A DNA stretch of 50,266 nucleotides. Source: Chloroflexota bacterium. GTDB taxonomy: Bacteria > Chloroflexota > Anaerolineae > UBA1429. Positions within the stretch are counted from its first letter, which is position 1, and each line of letters starts with the position of its first letter. The stretch covers positions 1-50,266 of the forward strand of contig DUUT01000146.1 in NCBI GenBank assembly GCA_012841405.1, in the 5' to 3' direction. The notes beneath the pieces are model-generated. The model ran no database searches and was not told the DNA's origin. It was given only the letters and a program-made list of their open reading frames with translations. Made by a program: the position numbers and the translations under genes. Shown in pieces: positions 1 through 8,103 of the stretch.

Positions 1-167
1 CAGGAATACTGCCCCTGAGCTTGCCAAGCCCGCCTGCGCGGGCTGATAGGGCACTCCTGGTCTCGGCTTTCTGCTGGGACAAGAAACGATACGTCATCAC
101 AACTCCCTCTCCCCGCGCACGCGGGAAGAGGGTTGGGGTGAGGGGCCAGCCCTGCGCGCCGCGCACG
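1..167. repeat. Intergenic hairpin repeats left of the sugar kinase
   Basis: This stretch has no convincing gene. Positions 1-60 form a long imperfect palindrome with a perfect inner stem AGCCCGC-CTGC-GCGGGCT at 27-44. A second imperfect hairpin (CCCTCT...AGAGGG) lies at 105-132, followed by a TTGGGGTGAGGGG tail; this resembles a type of intergenic repeat seen in many GC-rich bacterial genomes. The second hairpin is about 35 nt past the minus-strand stop codon at 168 and could also act as that gene's terminator. Sequence observation; the terminator role is inference. Confidence 0.5.
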
Positions 168-1343
168 TCACCCGTCGGCAGGGCCGCGGAAGAGGCTATG
201 CGTCGCATCCCAGTGCCAGCCATCGCCGGTGACGCGGGCATCGAGCCGCTCCCACCCCGCCGCAATGCGGCGCTGCGTCTCGTCCCAGGGGCGCACCCCG
301 CTGATCGCATCGGCAGCCTCAACGTTGCAGGCACCCACCGCCACGGCCGTCGTCAGCGCCTCCTCGGCGGACTGGCCCCTCAGCAAGCCGGTGATGAGCC
401 CCGCCGAGGTGGCGTCGCCCGAGCCCACCGTTCCCGCAACGGGCACTCGGAAGCAGGGGGCCCACAGCTCTCGCCCGGTCCAGGCGGCTGGACTTGCGGG
501 CGCGCCGCGGCCCATGTCGCTCAGTTCGGTGGCCGTGCGCAGGTAAAAGCCTCGATGGCCAAGCTTGATGGCCACCATCCGCACACCCATCGCCAGCAGC
601 TCCTCCGCTAGCGCCGATATCGCGGCAGGGCGCAGGGCATCGAGCACTTCTTCGGGTGCACACTGGAACGCCTCAAGCCGATCCCGATGGAGCATGAACA
701 GTAACTCCTCGACGTTGGGCTGCGCAATGTCCACATAGGGCAGCACGCGCTTGAGGAGCCCACGCCAGTCGGCGCGCCCGCTGTGGCCGGCAGGGTCGGG
801 CATGGCCAGGTCGAGGGAGGTGGTGGCGCCCGCCTCTTTGGCGCGCTTCATCAGCATCGCCAACTCGACCCCACCGTCCGCGTACATGCGCCGCATGAGC
901 GGCGGATAGCCCAGATGCAGCACGCGCGTCTCGGCCAGGAGCGTCACGGGGAGGTCTTCGGGGCCAAAAGTGTTGTTCGTGCCAGGGCAGTGGAGAAAGG
1001 TCCGATCGACGCCCGGCGGGCTGATGACGATGGTATAGGAGCTCGGCTCGCCGTGGGCCACAGACAGATGCGCCGTCAGGCGGCGATCGTGCCGCTCCAA
1101 GATGTCCCTGGTGATGCCGGCGATGACATCGTCGCCGAGGCGCGCCACGAGACGCACGTCGAGTCCCAGCCGATGGAGCGCCAGCCCCGTGTTCGCTACC
1201 GAACCGCCGGTGGAGAGGATCGCCCGTCCCACCTCGGTGAGGCGCCCCGGTACCAAAAAGCTATCCGACGTCGCCGTGGCGGGATCGGTGATCTCGGGAA
1301 TAATGTCCACGCAGAGGTGTCCAGCAGCGATGGCATCGATCAT
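168..1343 (-). CDS. PfkB-family carbohydrate kinase
   Basis: A 391-residue ribokinase/PfkB-type sugar kinase that transfers phosphate from ATP to a sugar or sugar derivative in the cytoplasm. The N-terminal part has the family's glycine-rich substrate region (STGGSVANTGLALHRLG). The C-terminal signature GTVGSGDATSAG carries the catalytic Asp and the anion-hole glycines. The ATG at 1343 is chosen because the protein aligns from MIDAIAAGHLCVDIIPE and an AAGGGG-type ribosome-binding site precedes it; upstream codons in frame look non-coding. The gene diverges from the glycoside hydrolase operon at 1811, so it probably phosphorylates a sugar released by that pathway. Substrate cannot be read from the sequence. 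At 391 residues it is longer than a typical ribokinase (about 310), with extra sequence in the C-terminal third. Confidence 0.88.
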   Translation of the reverse strand: MIDAIAAGHLCVDIIPEITDPATATSDSFLVPGRLTEVGRAILSTGGSVANTGLALHRLGLDVRLVARLGDDVIAGITRDILERHDRRLTAHLSVAHGEPSSYTIVISPPGVDRTFLHCPGTNNTFGPEDLPVTLLAETRVLHLGYPPLMRRMYADGGVELAMLMKRAKEAGATTSLDLAMPDPAGHSGRADWRGLLKRVLPYVDIAQPNVEELLFMLHRDRLEAFQCAPEEVLDALRPAAISALAEELLAMGVRMVAIKLGHRGFYLRTATELSDMGRGAPASPAAWTGRELWAPCFRVPVAGTVGSGDATSAGLITGLLRGQSAEEALTTAVAVGACNVEAADAISGVRPWDETQRRIAAGWERLDARVTGDGWHWDATHSLFRGPADG

Positions 1344-1413
1344 GGTGGTGTGTCCTTGCCCCTTCAGTGGTCCGCGTCGAACCGTGGCCAACCCGTGGTC
1401 ACGCACGGTGCCG

Positions 1414-1442
1414 ATTATAGCACGGCCCCACGCGCGCAGAAA
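1414..1442 (-). promoter_or_regulatory. Probable sigma-70 promoter of the PfkB kinase
   Basis: On the minus strand a perfect -10 TATAAT (1414-1419) is followed upstream, after 17 nt, by a weak -35 TTTCTG (1437-1442). It would start a leader of about 65 nt before the ATG at 1343. The -10 is convincing; the -35 is not. Confidence 0.5.
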
Positions 1443-1551
1443 GCACGTCGCGGCGCTTCTCCGGCGCGGAAGGCATTCCCGCTCACAGGAGTGGTCAGAG
1501 TTCCGGGCATTCGGCCGGGCGACTGCAGCGATGCAGCGCTTCGCGCGCCGC

Positions 1552-1600
1552 GAGCTCACGCTCGGCGCTAGCGTCGCCAAGCCCTTCGCGGGCTGAGCTC
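1552..1600. repeat. Palindromic repeat, second copy of the AGCCC hairpin
   Basis: GAGCTCA (1552-1558) pairs with TGAGCTC (1594-1600). Nested inside is GCCAAGCCCTTCGCGGGCTGA, whose stem AGCCC/GGGCT matches the inner hairpin at 27-44. The two copies flank the PfkB kinase gene. The rest of 1443-1706 shows no gene or further feature that I recognise. Confidence 0.4.
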
Positions 1601-1706
1601 CGGTCTGCGCAGGTGGACTTGGTCCCAGCGCCAGGTCTCGACCCTCGGCGAGCGCTAGAGCGCGCCGTTCCCCCCGGACCGTGGCCCCCCGAGTCCCCAC
1701 GAGGCC

Positions 1707-1735
1707 TTGTCGACGCCTATGCCCCGCGGTATACT
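1707..1735 (+). promoter_or_regulatory. Probable promoter of the GH38-ThuA-URO-D operon
   Basis: TTGTCG (1707-1712), 17-nt spacer, TATACT (1730-1735). Transcription would start near 1742, leaving a leader of about 70 nt before the ATG at 1811. It stands back to back with the kinase promoter, so a shared regulator could act in 1443-1706, but no operator is obvious. Confidence 0.5.
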
Positions 1736-1810
1736 CCCCCTGACCGATACATTTCGGTCGAGCATCCTCAGCCGGCTACCTCAAGTTCATGACACGGAAG
1801 TGAGGCGACC

Positions 1811-4800
1811 ATGACCTTGACTCCCGAGTGGGCACGGAGGATCGACAACTGGCGTCGCGAGCTGGCCAGGCAGTGCTACCGCGCTCTCGGCACCGTCGAG
1901 CTCGAGGGGTACACCACCTTTGACCAGCTCACCGTCACGGAGGCGCAGGGAGGGCCCTTCGCTCCCATGCCGCCAGGAACCCGCTGGGGCGCCAAGTGGG
2001 AGTACGCCTGGTTCCGCACAGAGGTGGTGGTGCCGCCGGAGGCCGCCGGGGAGCGCTTTGTCGTCGCCCTCGAGCCGGGGGGCGAGAGCGCCGTCTATGT
2101 GAACGGCGTGGCCGCCGGCGCACACGACCGCCATCACCGCGAGATCACCCTGGCGACGGAGGCGGTCCCCGGCACGCGCTACCAGATCATGATCGAGGCG
2201 TATGCCGGTCACGGCCCGCGGGTGGCCGGCGTTGGGCCGGTCCCCCCAGGACGTGAGACCGTGCCCGAACCGCCCCCCACGCAGGCCTGCGTGGGCACAT
2301 CGACGTACGGCATCTGGGAAGAGGACGTCTACCAGCTACGCATGGACGTCGAGACGCTCTACGGCCTGCGCAACGCCATCGACCCCGATGCGCTGCGGGT
2401 CGCCGAGATCGACGCCGGCCTCCGCGATTTCACACTCATCGTCGATTTCGAGGTCGAGCGCGAGGAGTTCCTGGCATCGGTGCGCGCGGCACGGGAGCGC
2501 CTGCGGGATTTGTTGGCCTGCGTGAACGGCTCCACCGCCCCCACCATGTACATGTTCGGCCACTCGCACATCGATGTCGCCTGGCTCTGGCCCCTCGCCG
2601 AGACGGAGCGCAAGTGCGTGCGTACCCTCGCAACCCAGCTGGCCCTGGCGGCAGAGTACCCCGAGTACCGCTACCTGCAATCCCAGCCTCACCTGTACAC
2701 CATGGTCAAGGACCGCTACCCCGACCTGTACGAGCGCGTGGTCGAGGCCGTGCGGGCGGGGCAGATCATCCCCGAGGGGGCCACCTGGGTCGAGCCCGAT
2801 ACCAACGTGCCGAGCGGTGAGAGCCTCATCCGCCAGTTCCTCCATGGGACGCGCTTCTTCCGCGAGGAGCTGGGCGTCGAGTGCAAGATGCTCTGGCTGC
2901 CCGACGTGTTCGGCTACTCGGGCGCCCTGCCCCAGATCATGCGCGGCTGCGGCATCCGCTTCTTTTCCACCGCCAAGATCTTTTGGGCCTACAACGGCGG
3001 CGACCCCTTCCCTTATGTCACCTTTGTGTGGGAGGGAATCGACGGTTCGGAGGTGTACGTCAACCTGTGTCGCGACTATAACGCGCACACCAACCCGGAG
3101 GCCATCATCGAGCGCTGGAACGAGCGGCTGCAGAAGGACGGCTACTCCACGCGGCTCTATCCCTTTGGCTATGGCGACGGTGGTGGCGGCCCCACGCGTG
3201 ACCACCTCGAGTTCCTGCGGCGCATGGGGGATCTGGAGGGTGTACCACGCTGCCGCATCGCTTCCCCAATCGAGTACTTTGCCGATCAAGAGGCCAAGGG
3301 GTGGCCCGAGGCGCGCTACGTCGGCGAGCTGTACTTCCAGGCGCATCGCGGCACCTACACCTCCCAGGCGCGCACCAAGCGCGGCAACCGCAAGAGCGAG
3401 CTGGCCCTCCGCGAGGCCGAGATGTGGGGTGCCGCCGCTGGCGCCCTCACCGGCTATGCCTACCCCCTGGAACGCATGGACGCGGCCTGGAAGACGGTGC
3501 TCCTCAACCACTTTCACGACATCATCCCCGGTTCCTCCATCCATCGCGTGTACGAGGAAGCCGAAGCCGCCTACGACCAGGTCATCGATACCGCGGAGGA
3601 GGTGGCGGGCGAGGCCGCCGGCACCCTGACCGACGCCGGCAACGACCTGACCGCCTTCAACTCGCTCTCCTGGGAGCGCAGCGCCCTCGTGCCCCTGCCC
3701 GAGGGGTACCGCGGCGCTCTGAACGCGGCCGGGCGCCTACTGCCGACGCAGACCTCAGAGGGCGAGACCTACACCGAGGCGATTCTGCCGTCGTGCGGGT
3801 GGACCACCCTGCGCCCCACAGCCGAGCCCGGCGTCAAGACGCCCAACGAGCTCTCGGCCAGCCCCACGCACCTGGAGAACGCGCTGCTCCGGGTAACGTT
3901 CAACGAGCGCGGCGAGATCACCAGTATCGTGGACAAGGAGACCGGCCGCGAGTGGGCGACGGGCGTCTGCAACCAGATGCGCATGTTCAAGGACGTGCCC
4001 ACCAACTGGGATGCCTGGGACATCGACAGCACCTACCAGGATAACCCCGTTCCACTGAACGCGCCGGCCGAGATCGCCGTCGTCGCCGAGGGGCCGCTGT
4101 TCGCCCGCTTGCGCGTGACGCGGCCGTTGCTCAACTCGGCGATGCGCCAAGAGATCACCCTGCGCCGCGGCAGCCGGCGGATCGATTTCGACACCGAGAT
4201 CGACTGGCAAGAGAGCCACAAGCTTCTCAAGGTGGCCTTTCCCGTGGATATTCACGCCGACGAGGCGATCCACGAGATCCAGTTCGGCCACATCCGCCGC
4301 CCTACCCACCGCTCGCGCCCCTTCGACGCCGACCGCTTTGAAGTGGCCCAACAGCGGTGGACGGCCCTGGCCGAGGAGAATCGCGGCGCGGCCGTGCTCA
4401 ACGACTGCAAGTACGGCGTGAACGTGCTCGGCAACGTCATCAGCCTCAGCGTGCTCAAGTCAGCCCTAGCGCCCGACATGACGGCCGATAAGGGGCAGCA
4501 GGTCTTTACCTACGCGCTCTACCTGTGGAACGGCAGCCTCCTCAGCAGCAACGTCGTCTGTGAGGCCTATGACCTGAACGCGCCCATCATGACGGTATCG
4601 GGCAGCGCCGGGGAGCGCTCACTGTTCAACGTCGATGCCCCCAACGTGGTCATCGACACGGTCAAGCCGGCTGAGGACGGCTCCGGCGACATCGTCGTGC
4701 GGCTGTACGATGCCCAGCGCGCTGCCACGCGTTGCACGCTGCGGACATCCCTGCCCATCGCTGCCGCACGCCTCACCGACATGCTGGAGCGCGATGATGA

Positions 4801-4894
4801 GCCGGTAGAGGTGCGCGATGGTGCCATGTCCCTGGCATTCCGCGCCTTTGAGATCAAGACCGTCCGCCTGACGCCGGTCGAGCGGCCATCCTGA
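1811..4894 (+). CDS. Glycoside hydrolase family 38 alpha-mannosidase
   Basis: A 1027-residue retaining alpha-mannosidase of the bacterial cytoplasmic GH38 type. Visible motifs are the zinc-binding HSHIDVAWLWP (His253, Asp255), the nucleophile segment LPDVFGYSGALPQI (Asp365), and LLNHFHDIIPGSS (His567-Asp570) near the end of the catalytic and helical domains. The remaining part is the beta-rich GH38 C-terminal region. An N-terminal beta-sandwich-like part precedes the catalytic domain, as in other large GH38 enzymes, and the length is normal. No signal peptide is present, so it acts on imported mannosides inside the cell. The start ATG has a GTGAGG ribosome-binding site. First gene of an operon with the ThuA-like and URO-D-like genes; no transporter for its substrate lies in the window. 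Confidence 0.95.
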   Translation: MTLTPEWARRIDNWRRELARQCYRALGTVELEGYTTFDQLTVTEAQGGPFAPMPPGTRWGAKWEYAWFRTEVVVPPEAAGERFVVALEPGGESAVYVNGVAAGAHDRHHREITLATEAVPGTRYQIMIEAYAGHGPRVAGVGPVPPGRETVPEPPPTQACVGTSTYGIWEEDVYQLRMDVETLYGLRNAIDPDALRVAEIDAGLRDFTLIVDFEVEREEFLASVRAARERLRDLLACVNGSTAPTMYMFGHSHIDVAWLWPLAETERKCVRTLATQLALAAEYPEYRYLQSQPHLYTMVKDRYPDLYERVVEAVRAGQIIPEGATWVEPDTNVPSGESLIRQFLHGTRFFREELGVECKMLWLPDVFGYSGALPQIMRGCGIRFFSTAKIFWAYNGGDPFPYVTFVWEGIDGSEVYVNLCRDYNAHTNPEAIIERWNERLQKDGYSTRLYPFGYGDGGGGPTRDHLEFLRRMGDLEGVPRCRIASPIEYFADQEAKGWPEARYVGELYFQAHRGTYTSQARTKRGNRKSELALREAEMWGAAAGALTGYAYPLERMDAAWKTVLLNHFHDIIPGSSIHRVYEEAEAAYDQVIDTAEEVAGEAAGTLTDAGNDLTAFNSLSWERSALVPLPEGYRGALNAAGRLLPTQTSEGETYTEAILPSCGWTTLRPTAEPGVKTPNELSASPTHLENALLRVTFNERGEITSIVDKETGREWATGVCNQMRMFKDVPTNWDAWDIDSTYQDNPVPLNAPAEIAVVAEGPLFARLRVTRPLLNSAMRQEITLRRGSRRIDFDTEIDWQESHKLLKVAFPVDIHADEAIHEIQFGHIRRPTHRSRPFDADRFEVAQQRWTALAEENRGAAVLNDCKYGVNVLGNVISLSVLKSALAPDMTADKGQQVFTYALYLWNGSLLSSNVVCEAYDLNAPIMTVSGSAGERSLFNVDAPNVVIDTVKPAEDGSGDIVVRLYDAQRAATRCTLRTSLPIAAARLTDMLERDDEPVEVRDGAMSLAFRAFEIKTVRLTPVERPS

Positions 4895-4901
4895 CGCGAT
4901 G

Positions 4902-4943
4902 ACGATCCCTCGGGGAGCGCACGCCGCCGCTCCGAGGGATCGT
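4902..4943 (+). terminator. Hairpin after the alpha-mannosidase gene
   Basis: ACGATCCCTC (4902-4911) pairs with GAGGGATCGT (4934-4943), and an inner GGAGCG/CGCTCC extends the stem. It starts 7 nt past the TGA stop. Only a weak T-rich tail follows, so it may attenuate rather than end transcription into the next gene. Confidence 0.6.
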
Positions 4944-5031
4944 TGCGTTACGCCTCCAGTGGGGAGGATGGCTCGGGAGCGCAGCGAGCGCCGTCGCGAG
5001 CGACGGGCGCTTGACGGGAGGGAGCAGAGCC

Positions 5032-5700
5032 ATGGACGCGAATGACAGCAGGAGCGACGTGCTGGCCGCCGTGGTGACCGGCAACCACCCCTACGATGTG
5101 GTGAGCTTTCAGAGGATGCTCCGTGCCCTCGAGGGCATCGACCCCTTTGTGCAGCACATCGACGACCTGGTCGCCGACGCGGGGCATGTGCGCGTGCTGT
5201 ATGACGTGGTGGCCTTTTACCATTTCGAGCAGGAGACGCCAGGCACCACGGATGATGCACGAGGTCAGGAGACGCGCACCGCCCTGGAAGAGTTTGCCGA
5301 CACCGGCCAGGGGATCGTCCTGCTCCACCACGCCCTCCTGGCCTACCCAGGGTGGGACACGTGGTCGCAGCTCTGCGGCATCGCCGATCGCCGCTTTACC
5401 TACCACCAGGGGCAGTCGGTACGCGTCGAGATCGCGGCCCCGGATCACCCCATCACCGCCGACCTTGCGCCGTGGGAGATGGAAGACGAGACCTATGTCA
5501 TGGCCGAGCCCGGCGCCGACAGCCACGTCCTCCTGACCACCGAGCACCCGCAGAGCATGCGGTCCCTCGCCTGGACGCGGCAGTTCGGTAGCGCCCGTGT
5601 GTTCTGCTGCACCCTGGGCCACGACAGCAAGGCCTTTGGGAACCCGAACTTCCGCACCGTCCTCAGGCGCGGCATGCTCTGGGCGGCTGGGCGGCTCTAG
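5032..5700 (+). CDS. ThuA-like (trehalose utilisation) domain protein
   Basis: A 222-residue protein with the class-I glutamine-amidotransferase-like fold of the ThuA family. The conserved segments are GIVLLHHALLAYPGWDTWSQLCG, a DHPIT motif, the DETYVMAE segment and the C-terminal LGHDSKAFGNPNFRTVLRRGMLWAAGR. ThuA proteins occur in sugar pathways that run through oxidised (3-keto) disaccharides or glycosides; their exact reaction is not firmly established. The ATG at 5032 is preferred over an upstream TTG because a GGGAGGGAG ribosome-binding site lies at the right distance. It lies between the mannosidase and URO-D-like genes in one operon and probably works with the Gfo/Idh dehydrogenases at 9055-11172. 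Confidence 0.85.
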   Translation: MDANDSRSDVLAAVVTGNHPYDVVSFQRMLRALEGIDPFVQHIDDLVADAGHVRVLYDVVAFYHFEQETPGTTDDARGQETRTALEEFADTGQGIVLLHHALLAYPGWDTWSQLCGIADRRFTYHQGQSVRVEIAAPDHPITADLAPWEMEDETYVMAEPGADSHVLLTTEHPQSMRSLAWTRQFGSARVFCCTLGHDSKAFGNPNFRTVLRRGMLWAAGRL

Positions 5701-5754
5701 CACCTCGTGGCTCGCGATCGCGGCGGGCCACGCCACACCATGGAGGCCAGATCG

Positions 5755-6837
5755 ATGCACCCCATGACCGGTATCGAGCGCATCGGCAATATCCTCCGGC
5801 GCGAGCCTGTGGATCGCATCGGGCTGTACGAGAGCTTTTGGAGCGACACCCAGCGCACCTGGGCGGCGCAGGGCCACCTCCGTGAAGGGGAGGACCTGGG
5901 CGACCATTTCGGGTTTGATCTGCAAACCTTTTGGGCGTTCAACCTGACGGCAGACCTCGACATGGAGCCCGAGGTCGTGGAAGAGACCGAGGAGACGGTC
6001 CTCATCCGCGATGGCAACGGGGCCCTCCTGCGGCGCCACAAGCTCCACGACACGACGCCCGAGCACGTGGACTTTTTGGTGAAGGACCGCACGGGCTGGG
6101 AAGAGCACATCAAGCCCCGGTTGCAGCCCGACCGGCGGCGCATCGACTTTGAGGGGTATCGCCGGGCGAAGGAGCACGCCCGGCGGCAGGGGCGCTTCTT
6201 TGCCTGGTCGGGCATCAACGTGTTCGAGTGCATGCACCCCGTGTGTGGCCACGAGTACATGCTCATGGGGATGGCCCTCGACCCCGACTGGGTGCGCGAC
6301 ATGGTGGATACCTACGCGCGGCTCACCGTCGAGCTCCAAGGGATCCTCTTTGCCGAGGAGGGCTATCCCGACGGCATCTGGTTCTATGAGGACATGGGCT
6401 TCAAGGGGCGCCCCTTCATGTCCCCCGCCATGTACCGCGAGATCGTCAAGCCCGGCCACGACCGCACCTTTGGCTATGCCCATTCCTTGGGACTGCCGGT
6501 GATCGTACACTCGTGTGGCTACGTGGCGCCCCTCGTGCCGGGCCTTATCGAGGCGGGGATGGATTGCCTCCAGGTGATCGAGGCCAAGGCGGGGATGGAC
6601 CTCCTCCAGCTCTACCGCGACTATGGCGATGTGCTGTCATTTATGGGCGGCATCGATGTGCGCGCCATCTACCCCAATGACCGCGCCCTCATCGACGCCG
6701 AGCTCGAGGCCAAGATACCGACCGTCAAGGGCAAGTACGGCTATGTCCTGCACAGCGACCACTCGATCCCCAACACCGTCGCCTACGAGACGTACCGCTA
6801 CTTTATCGAGAAGGGATTGAGCCTGGGCACCTACTAG
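5755..6837 (+). CDS. Uroporphyrinogen decarboxylase (URO-D) family protein
   Basis: A 360-residue TIM-barrel protein of the URO-D/MtaA/CmuA superfamily. The C-terminal half has VIVHSCGYVAPLVPGLIEAGMD followed by DVLSFMGGIDVRAI. The HSC segment resembles the zinc-binding HxC of cobamide-dependent methyltransferases, not the heme enzyme's active site. Members next to sugar-catabolic genes are common and mostly uncharacterised, so a role in heme synthesis is unlikely. GGAGG at 5742-5746 sets the ATG at 5755 as the start; the ATG at 5740 lacks such a site. Its TAG stop (6835-6837) lies inside the left terminus of a repeat element. Confidence 0.82.
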   Translation: MHPMTGIERIGNILRREPVDRIGLYESFWSDTQRTWAAQGHLREGEDLGDHFGFDLQTFWAFNLTADLDMEPEVVEETEETVLIRDGNGALLRRHKLHDTTPEHVDFLVKDRTGWEEHIKPRLQPDRRRIDFEGYRRAKEHARRQGRFFAWSGINVFECMHPVCGHEYMLMGMALDPDWVRDMVDTYARLTVELQGILFAEEGYPDGIWFYEDMGFKGRPFMSPAMYREIVKPGHDRTFGYAHSLGLPVIVHSCGYVAPLVPGLIEAGMDCLQVIEAKAGMDLLQLYRDYGDVLSFMGGIDVRAIYPNDRALIDAELEAKIPTVKGKYGYVLHSDHSIPNTVAYETYRYFIEKGLSLGTY

Positions 6838-6970
6838 GCCGTGTTTCAACCATGCGCCCGCCGTAGAGACGATGTCGCCTCGAGCGTAAGCGATGGGCCG
6901 TGATACCCATCGCCAAGGCTTCTCGCCACGCGCAGAACGACGCTGTGGCCCTTTTCCCAAACACGACCAA
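6834..6970 (+). repeat. MITE-like hairpin repeat, copy 1
   Basis: A ~137-bp element that begins CTAGGCCGTGTTTCAA and ends near CCCAAACACGACCA. It shares a central GCGTAAGCGA...CCCATCG segment and AACGACGCTGTGGCCC with the copies at 8922, 14514 and 24819. The two halves are imperfect inverted repeats, so the whole unit can fold into one long hairpin. It begins on the stop codon of the URO-D-like gene. The following stretch, 6971-7114, shows no gene. Confidence 0.8.
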
Positions 6971-7114
6971 GCGCCCGCCCTCCGCACACTGCCCAAACGA
7001 ATGGGATCGGTGGAAGGCAGGTCACCGGCCAGGGCGAGCCCGTGCCCGGCTGATGCCCACCGACCACCGATCCCACCGTTTCGCGGTCACGGTAAGCCTA
7101 TGGCGATTCCCAGC

Positions 7115-7549
7115 CTACTCGGGCACGAGGAGGCGGGCGTTCACCGCGATCTCGACGCCGGTCAGCGCCTTCGAGACGGGGCAGTTCTTCCGCGCCGTGT
7201 CGGCGAACTCGAGAAACGTCGTCTCGTCCAAGCCTGGCACGTCCGCCTCGCAGTCGAGCACGATCTGCGTGATCTTGGGGCCGTCAGCGCCCATCTCGAG
7301 GCGCACGCGACTCTTGGTGTGGATGCGCTGCGGGACATGCCCGGCTCGCGCCAGGTCACCCGCCAGGGCCATGGAAAAACACCCGGCGTGGGCGGCGCCA
7401 ATGAGCTCTTCGGGGTTCGTGCCCACACCCTCCTCGAACCGTGAGGCGTAGGTATACGCTCCCTCGTAGGCGCCGCTGCCAAAGCGCATCATACCGCGCC
7501 CATCCCTCATGCTCCCAAGCCATTCCGCCTCTGCCGTTCTCTCTGGCAT
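7115..7549 (-). CDS. osmC: OsmC-family peroxide reductase
   Basis: A 144-residue OsmC/Ohr-superfamily thiol peroxidase that reduces organic hydroperoxides. The signature GTNPEELIGAAHAGCFSMAL places the peroxidatic Cys at 57, and KNCPVSKAL gives the resolving Cys at 123. The match to classic OsmC is close over the full length. The ATG at 7549 has a GGAGG site six nt upstream. A 21-bp imperfect palindrome lies 27-47 nt upstream and may be an operator. The gene stands alone between a repeat element and the zinc-ribbon gene and has no evident link to the sugar genes. Confidence 0.9.
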   Translation of the reverse strand: MPERTAEAEWLGSMRDGRGMMRFGSGAYEGAYTYASRFEEGVGTNPEELIGAAHAGCFSMALAGDLARAGHVPQRIHTKSRVRLEMGADGPKITQIVLDCEADVPGLDETTFLEFADTARKNCPVSKALTGVEIAVNARLLVPE

Positions 7550-7575
7550 CGCAAACCTCCTACGATCCCACGTCG

Positions 7576-7596
7576 CCTACCCTAGTCTAGCGTAGG
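7576..7596. promoter_or_regulatory. Palindrome upstream of osmC, candidate operator
   Basis: CCTACCCTAG-T-CTAGCGTAGG: two 10-nt arms with one mismatch about a central T. It lies 27-47 bp upstream of the osmC start, where a promoter is expected. A redox-responsive repressor such as a MarR/OhrR-type protein is one possibility, but none is encoded in the window. Inference. Confidence 0.4.
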
Positions 7597-7732
7597 ATGC
7601 CGCCCCCGTCTATACCCCGTGCGCGCGCTCGCCCGAGGGGCGGCGCCGCTCGGGCACGTCACCTACGGGTGCGGCACGCCGGGCCCTGGCGCATCCCCGA
7701 TGCGCGGTGAGGCGGTCGCGATACCACGGCGT

Positions 7733-7960
7733 TCAGGCACCGCCCTCATCCATGCGACGGCCGGCACCCGCCAGCGTCACGTCGCGGCCGCAGTAGCGAC
7801 AGATCCGTGCCTCGCGCCGGATCCGCTCCGCGCAGTACGGACAGCGTACCCGATCGCGGCTGATGAGCCACACGACGATGAGGCTCACGGTAGCCAGCGC
7901 AACCGGTGCCAAGTAGAGCATACCGAGTATTAACACTTCGCCGCGGCCGACGTGCGCCAT
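7733..7960 (-). CDS. Small membrane protein with C-terminal zinc ribbon
   Basis: A 75-residue protein with one hydrophobic helix (about residues 9-32, LILGMLYLAPVALATVSLIVVW) followed by a zinc-ribbon module CPYCAERIRREARICRYCGRD with two CxxC pairs. The ribbon should face the cytoplasm. Such membrane-anchored zinc ribbons are common and have no defined function. The ATG at 7960 follows a GAGGAG ribosome-binding site. Not in an obvious operon: osmC ends 183 bp downstream and the isomerase gene is 143 bp upstream. Confidence 0.8.
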   Translation of the reverse strand: MAHVGRGEVLILGMLYLAPVALATVSLIVVWLISRDRVRCPYCAERIRREARICRYCGRDVTLAGAGRRMDEGGA

Positions 7961-8071
7961 AGTCGTCTCCTCTTTGCCAGGCTGATCGCGCTGGGCCTGC
8001 TCCTACGATCCTTCGTTTGCCTAAGGAATCTTTCGGGACTGGGCACGTCCCCAGCCGACGTCTCGACTGCC

Positions 8072-8097
8072 GGCACGTACCCCGTACTGGGGGTGCC
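8072..8097 (-). terminator. Imperfect hairpin after the isomerase gene
   Basis: GGCAC...CCCC pairs with GGGG...GTGCC about a short loop, with a 3-nt bulge. It lies just past the minus-strand stop at 8104. It has no T-tract, so a terminator role is only suggested by position. Confidence 0.35.
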
Positions 8098-8103
8098 TCC
8101 CCC

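Noticed and set aside
2336-3544. Long minus-strand open frame opposite the alpha-mannosidase, and similar long frames opposite nrdD, polA and smc
   Set aside because: GC-rich codon bias leaves few stops on the opposite strand. The translations are His/Arg/Gly-rich without domains, while the opposite strand encodes clear families.
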